Below, one piece after another: positions 47,601-59,136 of a stretch of DNA of 64,000 nucleotides. This DNA comes from Perca fluviatilis (taxonomy: Eukaryota; Chordata; Actinopteri; Perciformes; Percidae). The notes under the pieces are model-generated. The model saw nothing but the letters and a program-made list of their open reading frames with translations. It was not told the DNA's origin and did not search any database. The translations under genes and the position numbers were made by a program. How positions within the stretch are numbered: the first letter of the stretch is position 1; the number at the start of each line of letters is the position of its first letter. The stretch spans positions 16,777,937 to 16,841,936 of the forward strand of contig NC_053118.1 of the NCBI RefSeq assembly GCF_010015445.1. The letters run 5' to 3'.

Positions 47601-50600
47601 CCATATTTGCAGGATGGAGCATTTGGGTAGGCTTAAGCCCAAACCCTACATCACCTGCCGCCCCTGCATAGACTTAAACCATATACTGTATGATTAGAAC
47701 TTAAAAATATGCCGAGAACCAGAGTATCAAATTGTTGATTTTTCAAGCTAAATAACGCTTTAGAACTTCAGCTTTATTTTTAGCAGTTCTTTGATTCTGA
47801 GCCTGTAACACCAACCGGGAAATGGATCAATGGATCAATTCTAATAAAATGATTGTAGCGGGTGCAAGATGCAACACATTATCATTGTCCTAAATAAAGA
47901 GAGATACAGATAAAACCAAACCGACCAGTAACAGGCCAACCGAGTAGATGATTGGAGTGGTAGCAACACATGAAAACACAGCAGTTGACAGTTTTTATGG
48001 TTTCATGTTTCTAGTTCAGATTCAGCCATAACCACATTGCATGTAAGCATTTGTTGATTGCCATTTCCTCCCCACTGCAGATATGGAGGAAGTACGATGT
48101 TGACTGCAGCGGCTACATATCAGCTCGGGAGCTCAAGGTAAAGTTGTCTGCACAAACGCACAGCAGAAGCAATGACACATCTCTTTTCTGTAGAGTAACA
48201 TCTTTCAACAGTGGCATTGGCAGAGAATGACTGAAACCCTCAGCCCTCAGTTTCCTGTTCATACTGTACACTGAAATGTCAATCCTGTTCCTCACTACAT
48301 AATGTAATGTGCACTAACAAAGTATCCTTTGTTTCGTGTGTTAGAGAACTGTGTGTAATTGTGTATCACCCACTGGATTTGATTGTTTTGTTGTTAGATT
48401 ATTAACAAACTTTTGTCTCTTAGGCTTTCCTGAAAGATCTGTTCCAACAGCATCAAAAGGAAATGCCATCTGATAAGCTGGAGGAGTATACAGACACAAT
48501 GGTAGTAATACAAGTCTCCACTTTGTCTAGCTCTAAAACAGTTAAAGGCAGCCTTTTGAATCGGTGTTTCTTAGTCCGGTATCGTGGCGAGCTGACTTGC
48601 AATCAGTCCATGTTAGACAGATATGTTAATGCTAAACCTTTTCCTTTCTTTACTTATGGCGCTTTTCCATGTTTTCACGTCACCTTTTTGGCTCGCCTCA
48701 GGTCACTTGGAACCTCAACTGAGGTGGTACTAAAAAAAGTATCTGTTAGCAGGTACCAGGTACTTTTTTTCGTAATGGAAAACCAAAAAAGGCGAGGCGA
48801 GTCGAGCAGGTACCATGTAATGGAAAAGCGCCATTAGTGTGCAGCTGGATTCATTGATCACTCTGCTGTTGTTGTGTGGAGCTGGTTAAAACAGACAAAT
48901 CCTGCTATTTCCAGGTAGCTTGGAAGTGTAGGTTACTGTACATGAATTGACATGTTTATTTTTACAAATAAAAACAGCATGAGACTGAAAAGATTTAAGT
49001 GGCCGCTGCAATCCGCTATTCTGCCTAACTGAAATGTTTTCAGAGGATCTTGTGTGCTGCAGATGTCAAAAGAGAGTGTCACACTAGGCAGTTTGTGTTA
49101 CTTCTGTTGAAACCCAGAGTTCAGATAGCTTATTCTTACTACTTGATAGATTTGAATTAGTAGGAGATTGGTTCACACTCAATGTCAGATGGAATGAGTC
49201 GGCTCTAGAGTCACAGGTGGTGTGAGGAAATAACCAGAAACAGCACACATAGAGAGATTCATAGTCTCTGAAGCTCTTTTCGTGGTTCTGAGTACACTCC
49301 CTTTTCTTGCAGATGAAAATCTTTGACAAAAACAAGGATGGCTGTTTGGATTTGAACGACATGGCCAGGTACTTTTCAAAGAGCAGGAAGAAGATTTGTT
49401 CTTAAAAGTCCCTGCAATGTTAAGATCTCTGTCACCTGTGATTGTATTTCTGCTGCATCACACACTAGATGGTCGGATAGCCATAAAAGAGAGATTAGAT
49501 CATATTTTGCCAAATATTAACATCTAAAAAATTACTGCTTTGGTTAGCCAGTTTGCATGTATGAGGGTTTGTGGAGGTGGAGAGACCTAGCAGCATGCCT
49601 CGGGATAGCTAGCTGAGAGAGCTGACATTCACTGAAAAGGGATTTACTAAACTCTTGACAGTTGATTATTTAAAAAAAAAATGAGATAAATAAATGGTGA
49701 TAATTCCACCACGAGGAACGTACTGTACTTCTCTTTAATAACTAAAACGCTTGTAAAATATGTATTCCTTCCTCAACAGGATCTTGGCTTTAGAGGAGAA
49801 TTTTCTGCTCAAGTTCGAGATGGATGTAAGTGTATCTCGTTCTTTAATATATGGCAGATGACAACATGAGTTAATCGTTTTGCAACAGTTTGAGAAGTTA
49901 TGTTCTGTTATTTTATCTAATTTCTTTCCTCCCATATTTTTTTATTTTGAAAAACCACTTCATTTCCCCAGGCCTGCAGTAAAGAGGAGAGAAAGAGAGA
50001 CTTTGAGAAGATCTTTAACCATTATGATGTTGTAAGTATAATAACTCAGTGGGTGGGACACAGAGGATGACTGCTATTTTATAATTTTATACTGGCCTGT
50101 CCTGCAGGAAACTATGGTAGAATATGACATTTACTGGTTTGAATTGTCAGCTAGCCTGTAGGAAATTCTATGTTGAGGAGGAGGGCAGCGAAAAATCGCC
50201 CTTAACATCTTCCTTTAGAGGCACCCATGGGCACAGCAGCCCCCTCTGTGCCACTAAAGCTGCCCAATAGCGGGGTGTATTACAGGTATTACTGTCTTAT
50301 CAAAGGACTCCTCCATAGCACAAGTAAATCTTGATTCTTGTGATGGCAGCTGTCCAGTCAAGGCAGACATCTCCTGCACTAAACCTTTTCTATCCTCAGT
50401 TAACACTAATACTCAAATGTGCATAATGTGTGTGTCTGTGTGCAGAATAGGACTTGGTACAGCAACAGTGAACCCAATTAGCTCCCTTCTCTGTAATGAA
50501 ACCTAATAAAATAAAGCACCCATTATAATGTCAAGTCACTCTCTGGGATGATGAGTTAACTCTGTCAGACTCATTCACAGTACAGCTCCAGACAGGAGTC

Positions 50601-52661
50601 AATTATTCCTATCATGACTCACTGATAAGCTTCCCTTATTCTGTAAAATCATGTGTATGAGCTTGTCTTTATTAACAAGTAGAACATGAACAAATGGCTC
50701 AGTTGGAACATTTTTATTCTGTCTGCACTCCTTTAGAGTTCATAGAACCTCTGTTAGAAGTGTCACTCATGTTTCACACCTCGATTGCTTTTTTCTAGCT
50801 CTAAAATTAACAGCACAGCGACTGGCACCATTTTCAAGTTTTGTGAAAGCTGTTTTATGATAGCAGCAGGGTTTCACAGAACATCTCTTGATCCTGAGTA
50901 GGAGAGTGAAAAACTGGCACAAAGTTGAATATTTGAGCTATCTCATTTGAAACTGCTATCAAGCAAAAGCATTTGCATAACTGCAGTGAGGACGGTCAGA
51001 TGCATCATATTCTCCCTGCAGTTTGTCTATATTTCAAATTAATTTAATGTAAGCAGCTATATGATTAACATGCAAACACTCCAGGATGCCAGGCCCACCA
51101 AAGCAATACGCCCAGAAAAGGAAGACTAATGAATGACTGAATAATGCGAGTGGGTGAATTAGATTAAGTAATCTGCACTCCTCCTTTCTGTCTTTTATTC
51201 TTTTCATTCTCTCTTTTTCTGTCTCTTTCTTCCCTGTTCAGAGTAAGACAGGAGCGCTGGAGGGTCCTGAGGTGGACGGCTTTGTCAAAGACATGATGGA
51301 GCTGGTCAGGGTAGGACACAATGCTGCTGGTTGTTGCAAACATGCTGTCTGACATTCAGATATTAGTGTTGTTTACCAAAAATGTACACTTGTTGTAGAT
51401 CTATATATGGAGCCTACCACATCTTCAACAGTAGAAATGATAGACAATTAATCATTTAATACGCACACTCTTTAATATCAGCTTATCAAATGTGAGGATT
51501 CACTGCTTTTCTGTGATATTTATCATAGTAAAAGGAATTTTGGATTGATGCCCATGTGAAACAATTTTGAAGACACTACTCTGGGTTTTGGAAAATCATT
51601 ATGGACATTTATTTTATACACAAACAATTAAAATAATCAACAATTAAACAAATTGATAGTAGCAGCCCTACACTATACAACTAGCCTGGTCCTACCAGAC
51701 TCTCGTACATTTCATTTGTACAGACAGTCTGACACTCTCCATTGACAAGTGTTCTTCCTTGAAGGCGGGTACTCTGTTGAAGTTTAAAACTATTGGATCT
51801 GCCCAGAGCCACGGACAACTATCTGCTTATATTTAGCATTAGCATCGCTAGCGTTAGCCTTAGCCAACTCCTTCACCACTAACTGAGTGCGCTGGAAAAT
51901 CTAACTTTTCCTTAACCCTGTGGGGAGGAGGACCACGACATCATGGCCACCAACAAAACTCAGCAAAGATTGTTCTTGCTCAGGCTTTAACTTCTGGATA
52001 TTCGGCAGCATTGCCACAACGGACCGAATGGCTTCGCTCGCATCTTTCTAACACACGTCCTCAACGTCGTCGTTCTCAGCCACTCCCTCTGTTCGCTGAT
52101 TGGACCGCCAAATATTTGGCCGGAAAAACCCATGAATATACCGCGAACCCAGACGGAGTACTGAAGGGAAATGAAAATAGAGCGGAAGTACGTAGGAGGG
52201 CGGAGCCAGGCTACTATAAAACTACATCAACTCCAAATATGTGACTGAAAAATTGAGAATTATAAATGCTTGAAGATCTGTGTGGCGCCACACCACAATT
52301 GAAAATTTAACTGAATTCATGTTACTGAAAATTCTTGATATAATTAAAATGTATTTTAAAGAGGAAATAGTGTTGAGCTAACTGTCAACTCAAAGAGATG
52401 ATATACTTTGGAACAGATGTTATTTGAGTTTGATGGTCATCCATCTATGAACCCTGGCATAGTATTGATTTCTAGCTATAATGCTTTTCCACTGTGCCTC
52501 TCCCTTCCGCTCTCTTCTGTCCTCTCCAGCCCAATCTCACAATTCCTGAGCTGGACAAGCTGCGAGGCATTCTGCTGCGTCACTGTGACGTCAACAAGGA
52601 CGGAAAGATCCAGAAAAATGAGCTGGCTCTGTGTCTGGGAGTCAGACATAAACTTAATTAG
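38612..52661 (+). CDS. scgn: scgn (secretagogin), complete 11-exon gene
   Basis: Secretagogin is a cytosolic hexa-EF-hand calcium sensor of neuroendocrine and neuronal cells, implicated in regulated secretion through SNARE-linked partners. The 11 exons total 822 bases (273 residues plus stop; human about 276). EF-hand loops begin at residues 21 ([12 protein letters not shown]), 67 ([12 protein letters not shown]), 114 ([12 protein letters not shown]), 158 ([12 protein letters not shown]), 206 ([12 protein letters not shown]) and 250 ([12 protein letters not shown]). The start codon lies in aaaATGG and is followed by LDAAGF as in mammals. All splice sites are GT-AG and all frames join. It is downstream of carmil1 in the same orientation, as in human. 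A missing first non-coding exon is likely. Confidence 0.97.
38935..39005 (+). CDS. scgn: scgn exon 2 (EF1, second half)
   Basis: 71 bases between tttgacag and gtaagt. It reads [20 protein letters not shown] then LGHQ. Loop positions 1, 3, 5 and 12 of EF1 are D, D, N and E. Confidence 0.96.
39187..39579. mobile_element. MITE with TAGGGCTGGGCG ends
   Basis: Ends tagggctgggcgatat and ttcacccagcccta are inverted. This family is common in fish; the target duplication is not clear. AT-rich interior, in scgn intron 2. Confidence 0.65.
39580..41392 (+). other. scgn intron 2, no further feature recognised
   Basis: AT-rich sequence without exons or clear repeats, apart from a short TG-rich run near 39906. 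Confidence 0.5.
41393..41485 (+). CDS. scgn: scgn exon 3 (EF2)
   Basis: 93 bases, phase 0, between gtctctacag and gtacta. It reads [20 protein letters not shown] then [11 protein letters not shown]. Confidence 0.96.
41486..44490 (+). other. scgn intron 3, no feature recognised
   Basis: About 3 kb with pyrimidine-rich stretches (41660-41850) and a small TATA-rich palindrome at about 42006-42033. The open frames here show no family resemblance. Confidence 0.5.
44491..44580 (+). CDS. scgn: scgn exon 4 (EF2-EF3 linker)
   Basis: 90 bases, phase 0, between gttttccag and gtaagg. It reads [20 protein letters not shown] then [10 protein letters not shown]. Confidence 0.96.
45246..46005. mobile_element. 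760-bp palindromic element with GCTAAC-rich core
   Basis: Arms of about 125 bases (45246-45372 and 45881-46005) are inverted copies starting gtcagtacccgatccgttcc. Part of the left arm (ttccacctgcac to gcaagat) is repeated directly at 45376-45414. The core at 45421-45650 holds two to three diverged copies of a unit of about 75 bases built from gctaacgtta and gcggtctgccgttagcctcc. Confidence 0.8.
46007..46195. mobile_element. 189-bp MITE with 28-bp inverted termini
   Basis: cccactatggccacgccaag near 46007 and its complement ending 46195 are near-perfect inverted repeats. It abuts the palindromic element on the left. Confidence 0.8.
46254..47038. mobile_element. 785-bp element with long inverted arms
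   Basis: gttccactccct at 46254 pairs with agggagtggaac ending 47038. Inner motifs atgaatgggactctatggag (near 46339) and ctccatagagtcccattcat (near 46931) also pair. No transposase frame. Confidence 0.75.
48081..48137 (+). CDS. scgn: scgn exon 5 (EF3)
   Basis: 57 bases, phase 0, between cccactgcag and gtaaag. It reads [19 protein letters not shown], a full canonical calcium loop. Confidence 0.96.
48424..48501 (+). CDS. scgn: scgn exon 6 (EF3-EF4 linker)
   Basis: 78 bases, phase 0, between gtctcttag and gtagta. It reads [20 protein letters not shown] then EYTDTM. Confidence 0.96.
48657..48833. mobile_element. 177-bp Harbinger-type MITE
   Basis: Inverted termini TGGCGCTTTTCCAT and ATGGAAAAGCGCCA are flanked by TTA at 48654-48656 and 48834-48836. 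A 3-bp TTA/TAA duplication is the mark of PIF/Harbinger elements. In scgn intron 6. Confidence 0.85.
49313..49368 (+). CDS. scgn: scgn exon 7 (EF4)
   Basis: 56 bases between ttcttgcag and gtactt. It reads [18 protein letters not shown] with a split Arg codon. Position 12 of the loop is Asp rather than Glu, as I recall for mammalian secretagogin. Confidence 0.96.
49780..49825 (+). CDS. scgn: scgn exon 8
   Basis: 46 bases between cctcaacag and gtaagt, reading [15 protein letters not shown], the helix between EF4 and EF5. Confidence 0.95.
49972..50031 (+). CDS. scgn: scgn exon 9 (EF5, first half)
   Basis: 60 bases, phase 0, between tttccccag and gtaagt. It reads [20 protein letters not shown]. 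Confidence 0.96.
50032..51241 (+). other. scgn intron 9, no feature recognised
   Basis: Unique-looking AT-rich sequence ending in a long pyrimidine tract before exon 10. Confidence 0.5.
51242..51310 (+). CDS. scgn: scgn exon 10 (EF5, second half)
   Basis: 69 bases, phase 0, between ctgttcag and gtagga. It reads [20 protein letters not shown] then LVR, strongly conserved with mammals. Confidence 0.96.
51682..52213. mobile_element. about 530-bp MITE with TAGCCTGG ends
   Basis: It starts tagcctggtcctaccagac and ends gagccaggcta. Flanks (ctatacaa, ctataaaa) allow an imperfect 8-bp duplication, suggesting hAT. The 77-codon open frame inside is not recognisable as a protein. In scgn intron 10. 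Confidence 0.7.
52530..52661 (+). CDS. scgn: scgn exon 11 (EF6 and stop)
   Basis: 132 bases after cctctccag. It reads [43 protein letters not shown] and TAG at 52659-52661. Confidence 0.96.
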   Translation, partial: PNLTIPELDKLRGILLRHCDVNKDGKIQKNELALCLGVRHKLN

Positions 52662-53208
52662 AGATTATAGTATTCTGAAACACTGACCCTGTATTCGTTG
52701 TATGGTCATCAATGGTAGAATGTTGTGATGTATCCAGATCAGTCTAATTACTCGGTTATTTGAGGTCAGTATTCATAAAGTTATTTGATCCTGAAAATGA
52801 TAGAAACACTATTTGATACTGCGTAATAAAAAAAATAATTAAATGACTATATCATCTATGATTTGAAATGACATGAAATGTGTTTCTTGTGCTTGTTGTA
52901 GAATTTGTGGTACATTAATCATTCTGTTTGCTTTTGAAAACAATGTTTTTCATTGTAATATTCTTCTTTTAGTTTGGTGCTGGAGTTTGTTGGCTATTGA
53001 ATAAAACAGAAGTTTATGCAGAAAGTAGCCTGCTAGTTATTTTGCAGTGGAGCAGTACACATAAAAATGGCCGCCGCTCTGACCATTCTGCTACGTTGAT
53101 TTGAATGAGAATATCTTTCTATTCAATTCTACTTCTGACTACTACTGACGTTTGGCTATTTGCATGTTTCTCTGCCAAAGAAGGCTGTAGTACAGTATGT
53201 TGAATAAA
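52662..53208 (+). terminator. scgn: scgn 3' UTR with two poly(A) signals
   Basis: AT-rich, non-coding. AATAAA hexamers occur at 53000-53005 (about 340 bases after the stop) and 53203-53208; a GT-rich stretch follows the second at about 53225-53250. Either could end the transcript. Confidence 0.6.
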
Positions 53209-53755
53209 GCAATGATGAAGTAATGAGCATGTGGATTTGTCTGTTCTTTTTTTGCTATTGTAATGTAACAACTCTTTTTAAATATATACAATTTAAACTC
53301 TTAAACTTATCAGTACAATTTAAGCTTATATGCATACGTTAGTAATAGTTTTATTCTTAAAATCTTCATTTATAAACGTGTCAAAAACATTCTTTACAAT
53401 AAACCTTGGTTATGTGTACACGTGTTGACAAGCTGTTACATTATTGTAAGGCAGAAATGCTATCCAAATTTGGAAGAATTATTTTAGTGATTCAAAATTA
53501 AAAGCTGCGTAGCCATTGACTTTTGAATGCTTTTTCAAAAAGCTTTCATTCACTGATTTTCAACCTACTGCACTGTCCAAGGAATTAACTATAATAGAAT
53601 AACTCCTCATATTTCAGATTCCTTATGCAATGACTATTAATATAGTATTACTATATTACTTGCCTACACTATTACTATATTCTACATATTATGTAAGTTA
53701 GATATTCTGTAAACCAATCTAGCTTTAGAGACGTAGAGGTTAACGAAGGCCTTAA

Positions 53756-54470
53756 AGGAGAATTCCGATCGATTTCAACACGTAGCTATGTTGTTTGGTG
53801 TCACGCAGTGCTGTCAGTAGCAAGAAAAGCGAAAATAATCGGTGTTGCCTACACCGAGTTATGCTACTGCTACCTTTTGCTCCAAGGCAGCTGAAACGAG
53901 GCAGGTTTTAAACATGCTTTTAGCCTCTTAACATGTTAGAGATGTCATTACAAGTGCCTTGCCATGTGAACTGATTCCTTCCGAGTGAACACAGTGAATA
54001 TGGCTGCAGTAGATGTGAAAGAAATGCATAAACGTTGTACTAATTCAGCCAGTGCACATACCTCTGTTTAGTTCCAGTGTTGGGCAGTAAGACGAGTGCT
54101 TAGGGACCGTCTACAAACTACAACACCGAAAAGAGATACAACAGAAATATTAATTAATTTAATAATTAAATAAGTAGTGTATCCAAACTTAGCTTAATTA
54201 ATTATTATTTTGTATCGCTTTTCGGTGTTGTAGTTTGTAGACAGTCCCTAAGCACTCTTGCCGTCTCACCAGAACTAAACAGAGGTATGAATTAGCACAA
54301 CTTTTATGCGTTTCTTTCACATCTACTGCAGCCATATTCACTGTGTTCACTCAGAAGGAGTCAGTTCACATGGCAAGGCACTTGTTCACATCTCAAACAT
54401 GTTAAGAGGCTAAAAGCAATTTTAAAACCTGCTCCGTTTCAGGTGCGAAAGCTAGCAGTAGCATAACACT
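53756..54470. mobile_element. foldback element, arms of about 270 bases
   Basis: Arms at about 53859-54140 and 54212-54470 are inverted copies; the motif caccgaaaagagatacaac pairs with tgtatcgcttttcggtg around a loop of about 70 bases. The left end continues to TTAA-AGGAGAATTCCG at 53752, while the right end is cut off at about 54470, so it is a truncated TTAA-type palindrome. Confidence 0.85.
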
Positions 54471-54635
54471 ATATATATATATTTAAAACTATAACTATAA
54501 CAACAAGACTTTGTTTGACCAGTGTGGTTAAGTAGATGGAAACCCCTCCGGCCACTAAAAGGGAGCTAATGGTGCCGACCTAAAAGCTTTGCTCAGCTTC
54601 AGACCGCCTGATTGCCCTTCAAATCCCCACAAAGC

Positions 54636-54638
<3 letters not shown>

Positions 54639-54679
<41 letters not shown>
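54639..54679 (+). repeat. (GT)20 microsatellite
   Basis: Perfect dinucleotide tract in intergenic DNA. Confidence 0.95.
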
Positions 54680-54680
<1 letters not shown>

Positions 54681-56602
54681 CACATCTACAAACAAGAAGA
54701 GACTTGTGTGTTTGAAGTAAATAGACACATTTGTGTGTGTAAGTGTGTCTGCGTGTGTGTATTGATGTTAACAGTAAAGGGCTTGTGATTGTGTGTTTTT
54801 GTGTGGGCAGAGCGACTGCTACACAGCTGCTGCAAAACAAACTCTTTCCCATTTAGGCTGAAAGCTTTACTCCCCACCTTATAACAGGCTGCATTAACAC
54901 TGGAAGTTTAACGGATATTGTGGTGCAGAAGCAGGGAATTTTAACGAAATAATATCTGATCATTCTCATCATCAAAGTAGATTTGAGGCAAAGTTGAAGC
55001 ACTCTAATGAAGGCATAATAGATAATATATTTTCTTTCAGTTGCAAAATAATACTTATTTATGTTGGAAAAAGTGGAAGCAAGATGAGATGAGTTGCTTT
55101 CTCTGATTGTATTATGTTCTTTTATATTTATTTTTGAATTAAGCTCCATTTTGGACAGTGCTTCAGACTGAATCTGGAATATGTTACTGGAATTTCCCAC
55201 AAAAAAATGTTTTACCCATCTGTGTTTTTTCTTGGTAAAGTAATGTCCAGTCTACATCATTGTTTCCATCAATTCAGTAGTGATGTGGCCTAGTCCTCAT
55301 GTCATTTATATATAGGCAAACGTTTTGGCTATTATTTACTTACATTTTCTGTGACTGTACTAGGGATAGACTGATTATCGTTTGCAGATTATCTGTATCA
55401 GCATTTTATTTGCCTGATAACTGATAACAGGGACTTCACTAGGATTTAAAGACAGGGGGTGCTTAGCCCCCAGGATATTTGTAACTTGTGTTTGCAAAAT
55501 CTTTGCACTCACATCTTTGTTACTGTATTAAAGCTACACTTATGTCAACAACCAGTTAAGAGACCAAGATGTTAACAAGTAAAAAGTGACAGACATATCT
55601 TCTTCCATTTCTACTCTGTTCAACAAAAGTTACTGTAATCTTAGCTTTTAGACACATCAAAGCTGCATGGGGGAATTTACTTAGGCCAGACTTTGCTCCT
55701 GGTGAGTTATTCTGTAAGCAATGACTTAAATGCTATCTGTCTGCTCATGTAAATGTGTGATAAAGTAATAGCATACTATTTCTAATTCCTCTCTCTATAA
55801 GATAAGTTGTCCAAAGAATGCTATTTAATTACACTAATACTGTAACTGCACTGTAGATTGGTTCAATCAGTGTCATTTTGCTGTGTAGTTCAGCTTGCAT
55901 ACAGTATAACCCAAGAACCAGAATTTTAAGGTCATAGTGAAATTTGACTACACAAGTTTGAGCGTTTCTCAAATAAAGATAATTTATTCTTCCAAATGAT
56001 GTATACAATGTATGACTTAAATCAACAATTATTGATACTGTAACCTGATGGCGGAAGGAATAAAATATTTAGAGTAATGATTACTGTATGTATGTACTAT
56101 ATGTAGGATTGCTTTCATTTTATTTTCACATGTGTATCTGTGGGCATATGCTCATGTTTAGCCTAGCCTACATTTAGGCAACCTAAAGTTAATTAATTAA
56201 AAAGTGCGCTACTTTTGCTCCGCTACTTCTCTCTGCTTCAGTTTCACACACTACTGAGAGTACAGCTTAATGTCCGGACCACAACACTATCTGACTCTCT
56301 TTTACTGTGTATTATGTGGAATAATGTTTAAACATTATCAAGCAAGCAATTAGCTTAAAGCATTTAAACAAAGTTTTGTGTTGGAGTTTGTAACAGAAGA
56401 TTTTCACTGTAAATGCATATCGGTTCCAAATATCGGTTATCAGTTTCATTAACTACTAATCCTAATATCAGGTTCAGCCTTGAAAAAAAAACAGTATTTG
56501 TTGACCCCTAGTCTGTACTGTATGTGTCTTATGTGTTTTTAGGGTTTGTTTTGCAATCAATATGCTACTTATATTATTGTGCTACATGTAATGCTGATAA
56601 AT

Positions 56603-56714
<112 letters not shown>

Positions 56715-57200
56715 AAAAAACATCCCTTCCATACAAAGCATCATTACTTAATGCTGCCCTCTAGTGGTCATGCTGAGGAATTGTGGCCCTTGATTTTGAT
56801 TAAAATGAATAATATGGCATGTACAATAAGAGTCAGCAATCAAAACATTCATGTGTAGTAAAGTATTTCCCTACTGTGTAATATTGAAAAGGCTCTGCAG
56901 AAGAATTTAAAGAATGTTTTTTTTGCACGTGCTGCTCCAAAAAGCATTACTAATTACAGGAATTAACAGGAAGTTGAACAGAGTGTTAACTTGTTGTGCT
57001 CATACCTGTAATTAAAATATAGCTGCCTTTACCTGTTCACTAAGAGTGGACAGGTTCACTTTTATCCCCAGAAGATACAACCACTCCTTATAACAATACG
57101 TTGCCTGTCCATTAGTGCTGACTAGACAGAATGGTTGATAGCCCGCCAGAAAATGCTCCATGTTTCTGAAATGATTTTGTATTAACAATCACTTTTCTCT

Positions 57201-58500
57201 ACGGTGGCCGACAGGGGCAAACGCCCTGCAACTTCAGGAAACACATGCAAATAGACAAAACACAAGCAAATTAAGAAAACAACTACATTAATTTGACAAC
57301 ACATGCGCAGCATTCAGCAGACGCGCTGCAAATACACACAACACAACCAAATATAAAACGCGCTGCATTTAAAAAACGATGCAAAAAGAAAAGCAAACCC
57401 CGAAAAAAGAAGCGATGCGAAAAGAAAAACAACTTCATTAATTTGACAACACATGCGCAGCATTCAGCAAACGCGATGCAAATACATAAACGCGATGCGA
57501 ATAAAAAACGATGCAAAAAGAAAAGCACACAAACCCCGAAAACAAATGCAAAAGAAAAACGCTGCATCCAGATTTCACAACGGAAGTTCTCCAGACCTCT
57601 AGAGGGAACAGCTGATCAGCTGGATTTTCGACCCCTTTTCTGCCTTTTTATTAGAGTCGGGTATGGCTGCATAGTAAAAAGAGAACTCCTGTCTCATGTC
57701 CTTATTAATAACATAATATAATATTAGTAATATACAGTCTCTGCTCCCGTCTCAGCAGGGACGCTGGTGCCGTGCTCGAGCTTTCAAAATAAAAGCTCGC
57801 GTTTGGTCGGCTCGTCTTCCTTTGGTGTTTTGGATGTTTTTGTACGGTGGCCGACAGGGGCAAATGCCCTGCAACTTCAGGAAACACATGCAAATAGACA
57901 AAACACAAGCAAATTAAGAAAACAACTACATTAATTTGACAACACATGCGCAGCATTCAGCAAACGCGCTGCAAATACACACAACACAACCAAATATAAA
58001 ACGCGCTGCATTTAAAAAACGATGCAAAAAGAAAAGCAAACCCCGAAAAAAGAAGTGATGCAAAAAGAAAAACAACTTCATTAATTTGACAACACATGCG
58101 CAGCATTCAGCAAACGCGATGCAAATACACAACACAACCAAATACATAAACGCGATGCGAATAAAAACGATGGCAAAGAAAAGCACACAAACCCGGAAAA
58201 CAAATGCAAAAGAAAAACGCTGCATCCAGATTTCACAACGGAAGTTCTCCAGACCTCTAGAGGGAACAGCTGATCAGCTGGATTTTCGACCCCTTTTCTG
58301 CCTTTTTATTAGAGTCGGGTATGGCTGCATAGTAAAAAGAGAACTCCTGTCTCATGTCCTTATTAATAACATAATATAATATTAGTAATATACAGTCTCT
58401 GCTCCCGTCTCAGCAGGGACGCTGGTGCCGTGCTCGAGCTTCGACCTTTCAAAATAAAAGCTCGCGTTTGGTCGGCTCGTCTTCCTTTGGTGTTTTGGAT
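57201..58500 (+). repeat. tandem duplication of about 640-bp units
   Basis: Units 57201-57840 and 57844-58500 share nearly all sequence, from acggtggccgacaggggc to ggtgttttggatgtttttg, with small indels (an extra cacaaccaaatac-type segment near 58128 and an extra cgacc near 58441 in the second). Confidence 0.9.
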
Positions 58501-59060
58501 GTTTTTGAACTAAACAGTACGGCAATCATGCTAATGAATACAATAACTTTTTCAGGGATGTATTACTTACAACACAATGGAGCAAGCAAAGCAATTTTGT
58601 CTTTATTTGCAGGCGGGATTTAGGCTATTCAGTTTGATAAATCCCACGGTAAATTGGCTGGTTTACTAAACAGGGGGGGACTATTTTAAATAGTCTATTT
58701 TTTGTATTTCAAGAGCGTATTGCTCCACAATATGAATACAGATTGGTCACTTATTTTGTTGTATAATCACAATATTACACTTGAGGAGGTCTACACTTCA
58801 GTGATGCGCTTTCGGACCTGGAAATTAAACCCTCTTCATATGTGGCTTAAACAAACATCAACGTTAAACACTGTAACAGTTTTAAATGTTTTATTACCAC
58901 GAGTTTACGGACACGTTTACAGACTCTGCTAATTGAGTAGGCCTATCAGCTGTGACCCGAGCCGAGACACACCCACCAACCGAGAGAAAACATATCTCAA
59001 ACATAGACTAAATATTTACAGTCTATGATCTCACCGTTGCACACCGTTCTGAGATTGAAC

Positions 59061-59061
<1 letters not shown>

Positions 59062-59135
<74 letters not shown>

Positions 59136-59136
59136 C
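59062..59136 (+). repeat. (TC)n microsatellite
   Basis: About 75 bases with one imperfection near 59119; lies in the loop of the composite palindrome. Confidence 0.95.

Noticed and set aside
57283..58379. Several 80-140-codon frames on both strands
   Set aside because: They occur within the tandem units of the palindromic element, include stretches of simple Lys/Phe bias, and match no protein family I recognise.
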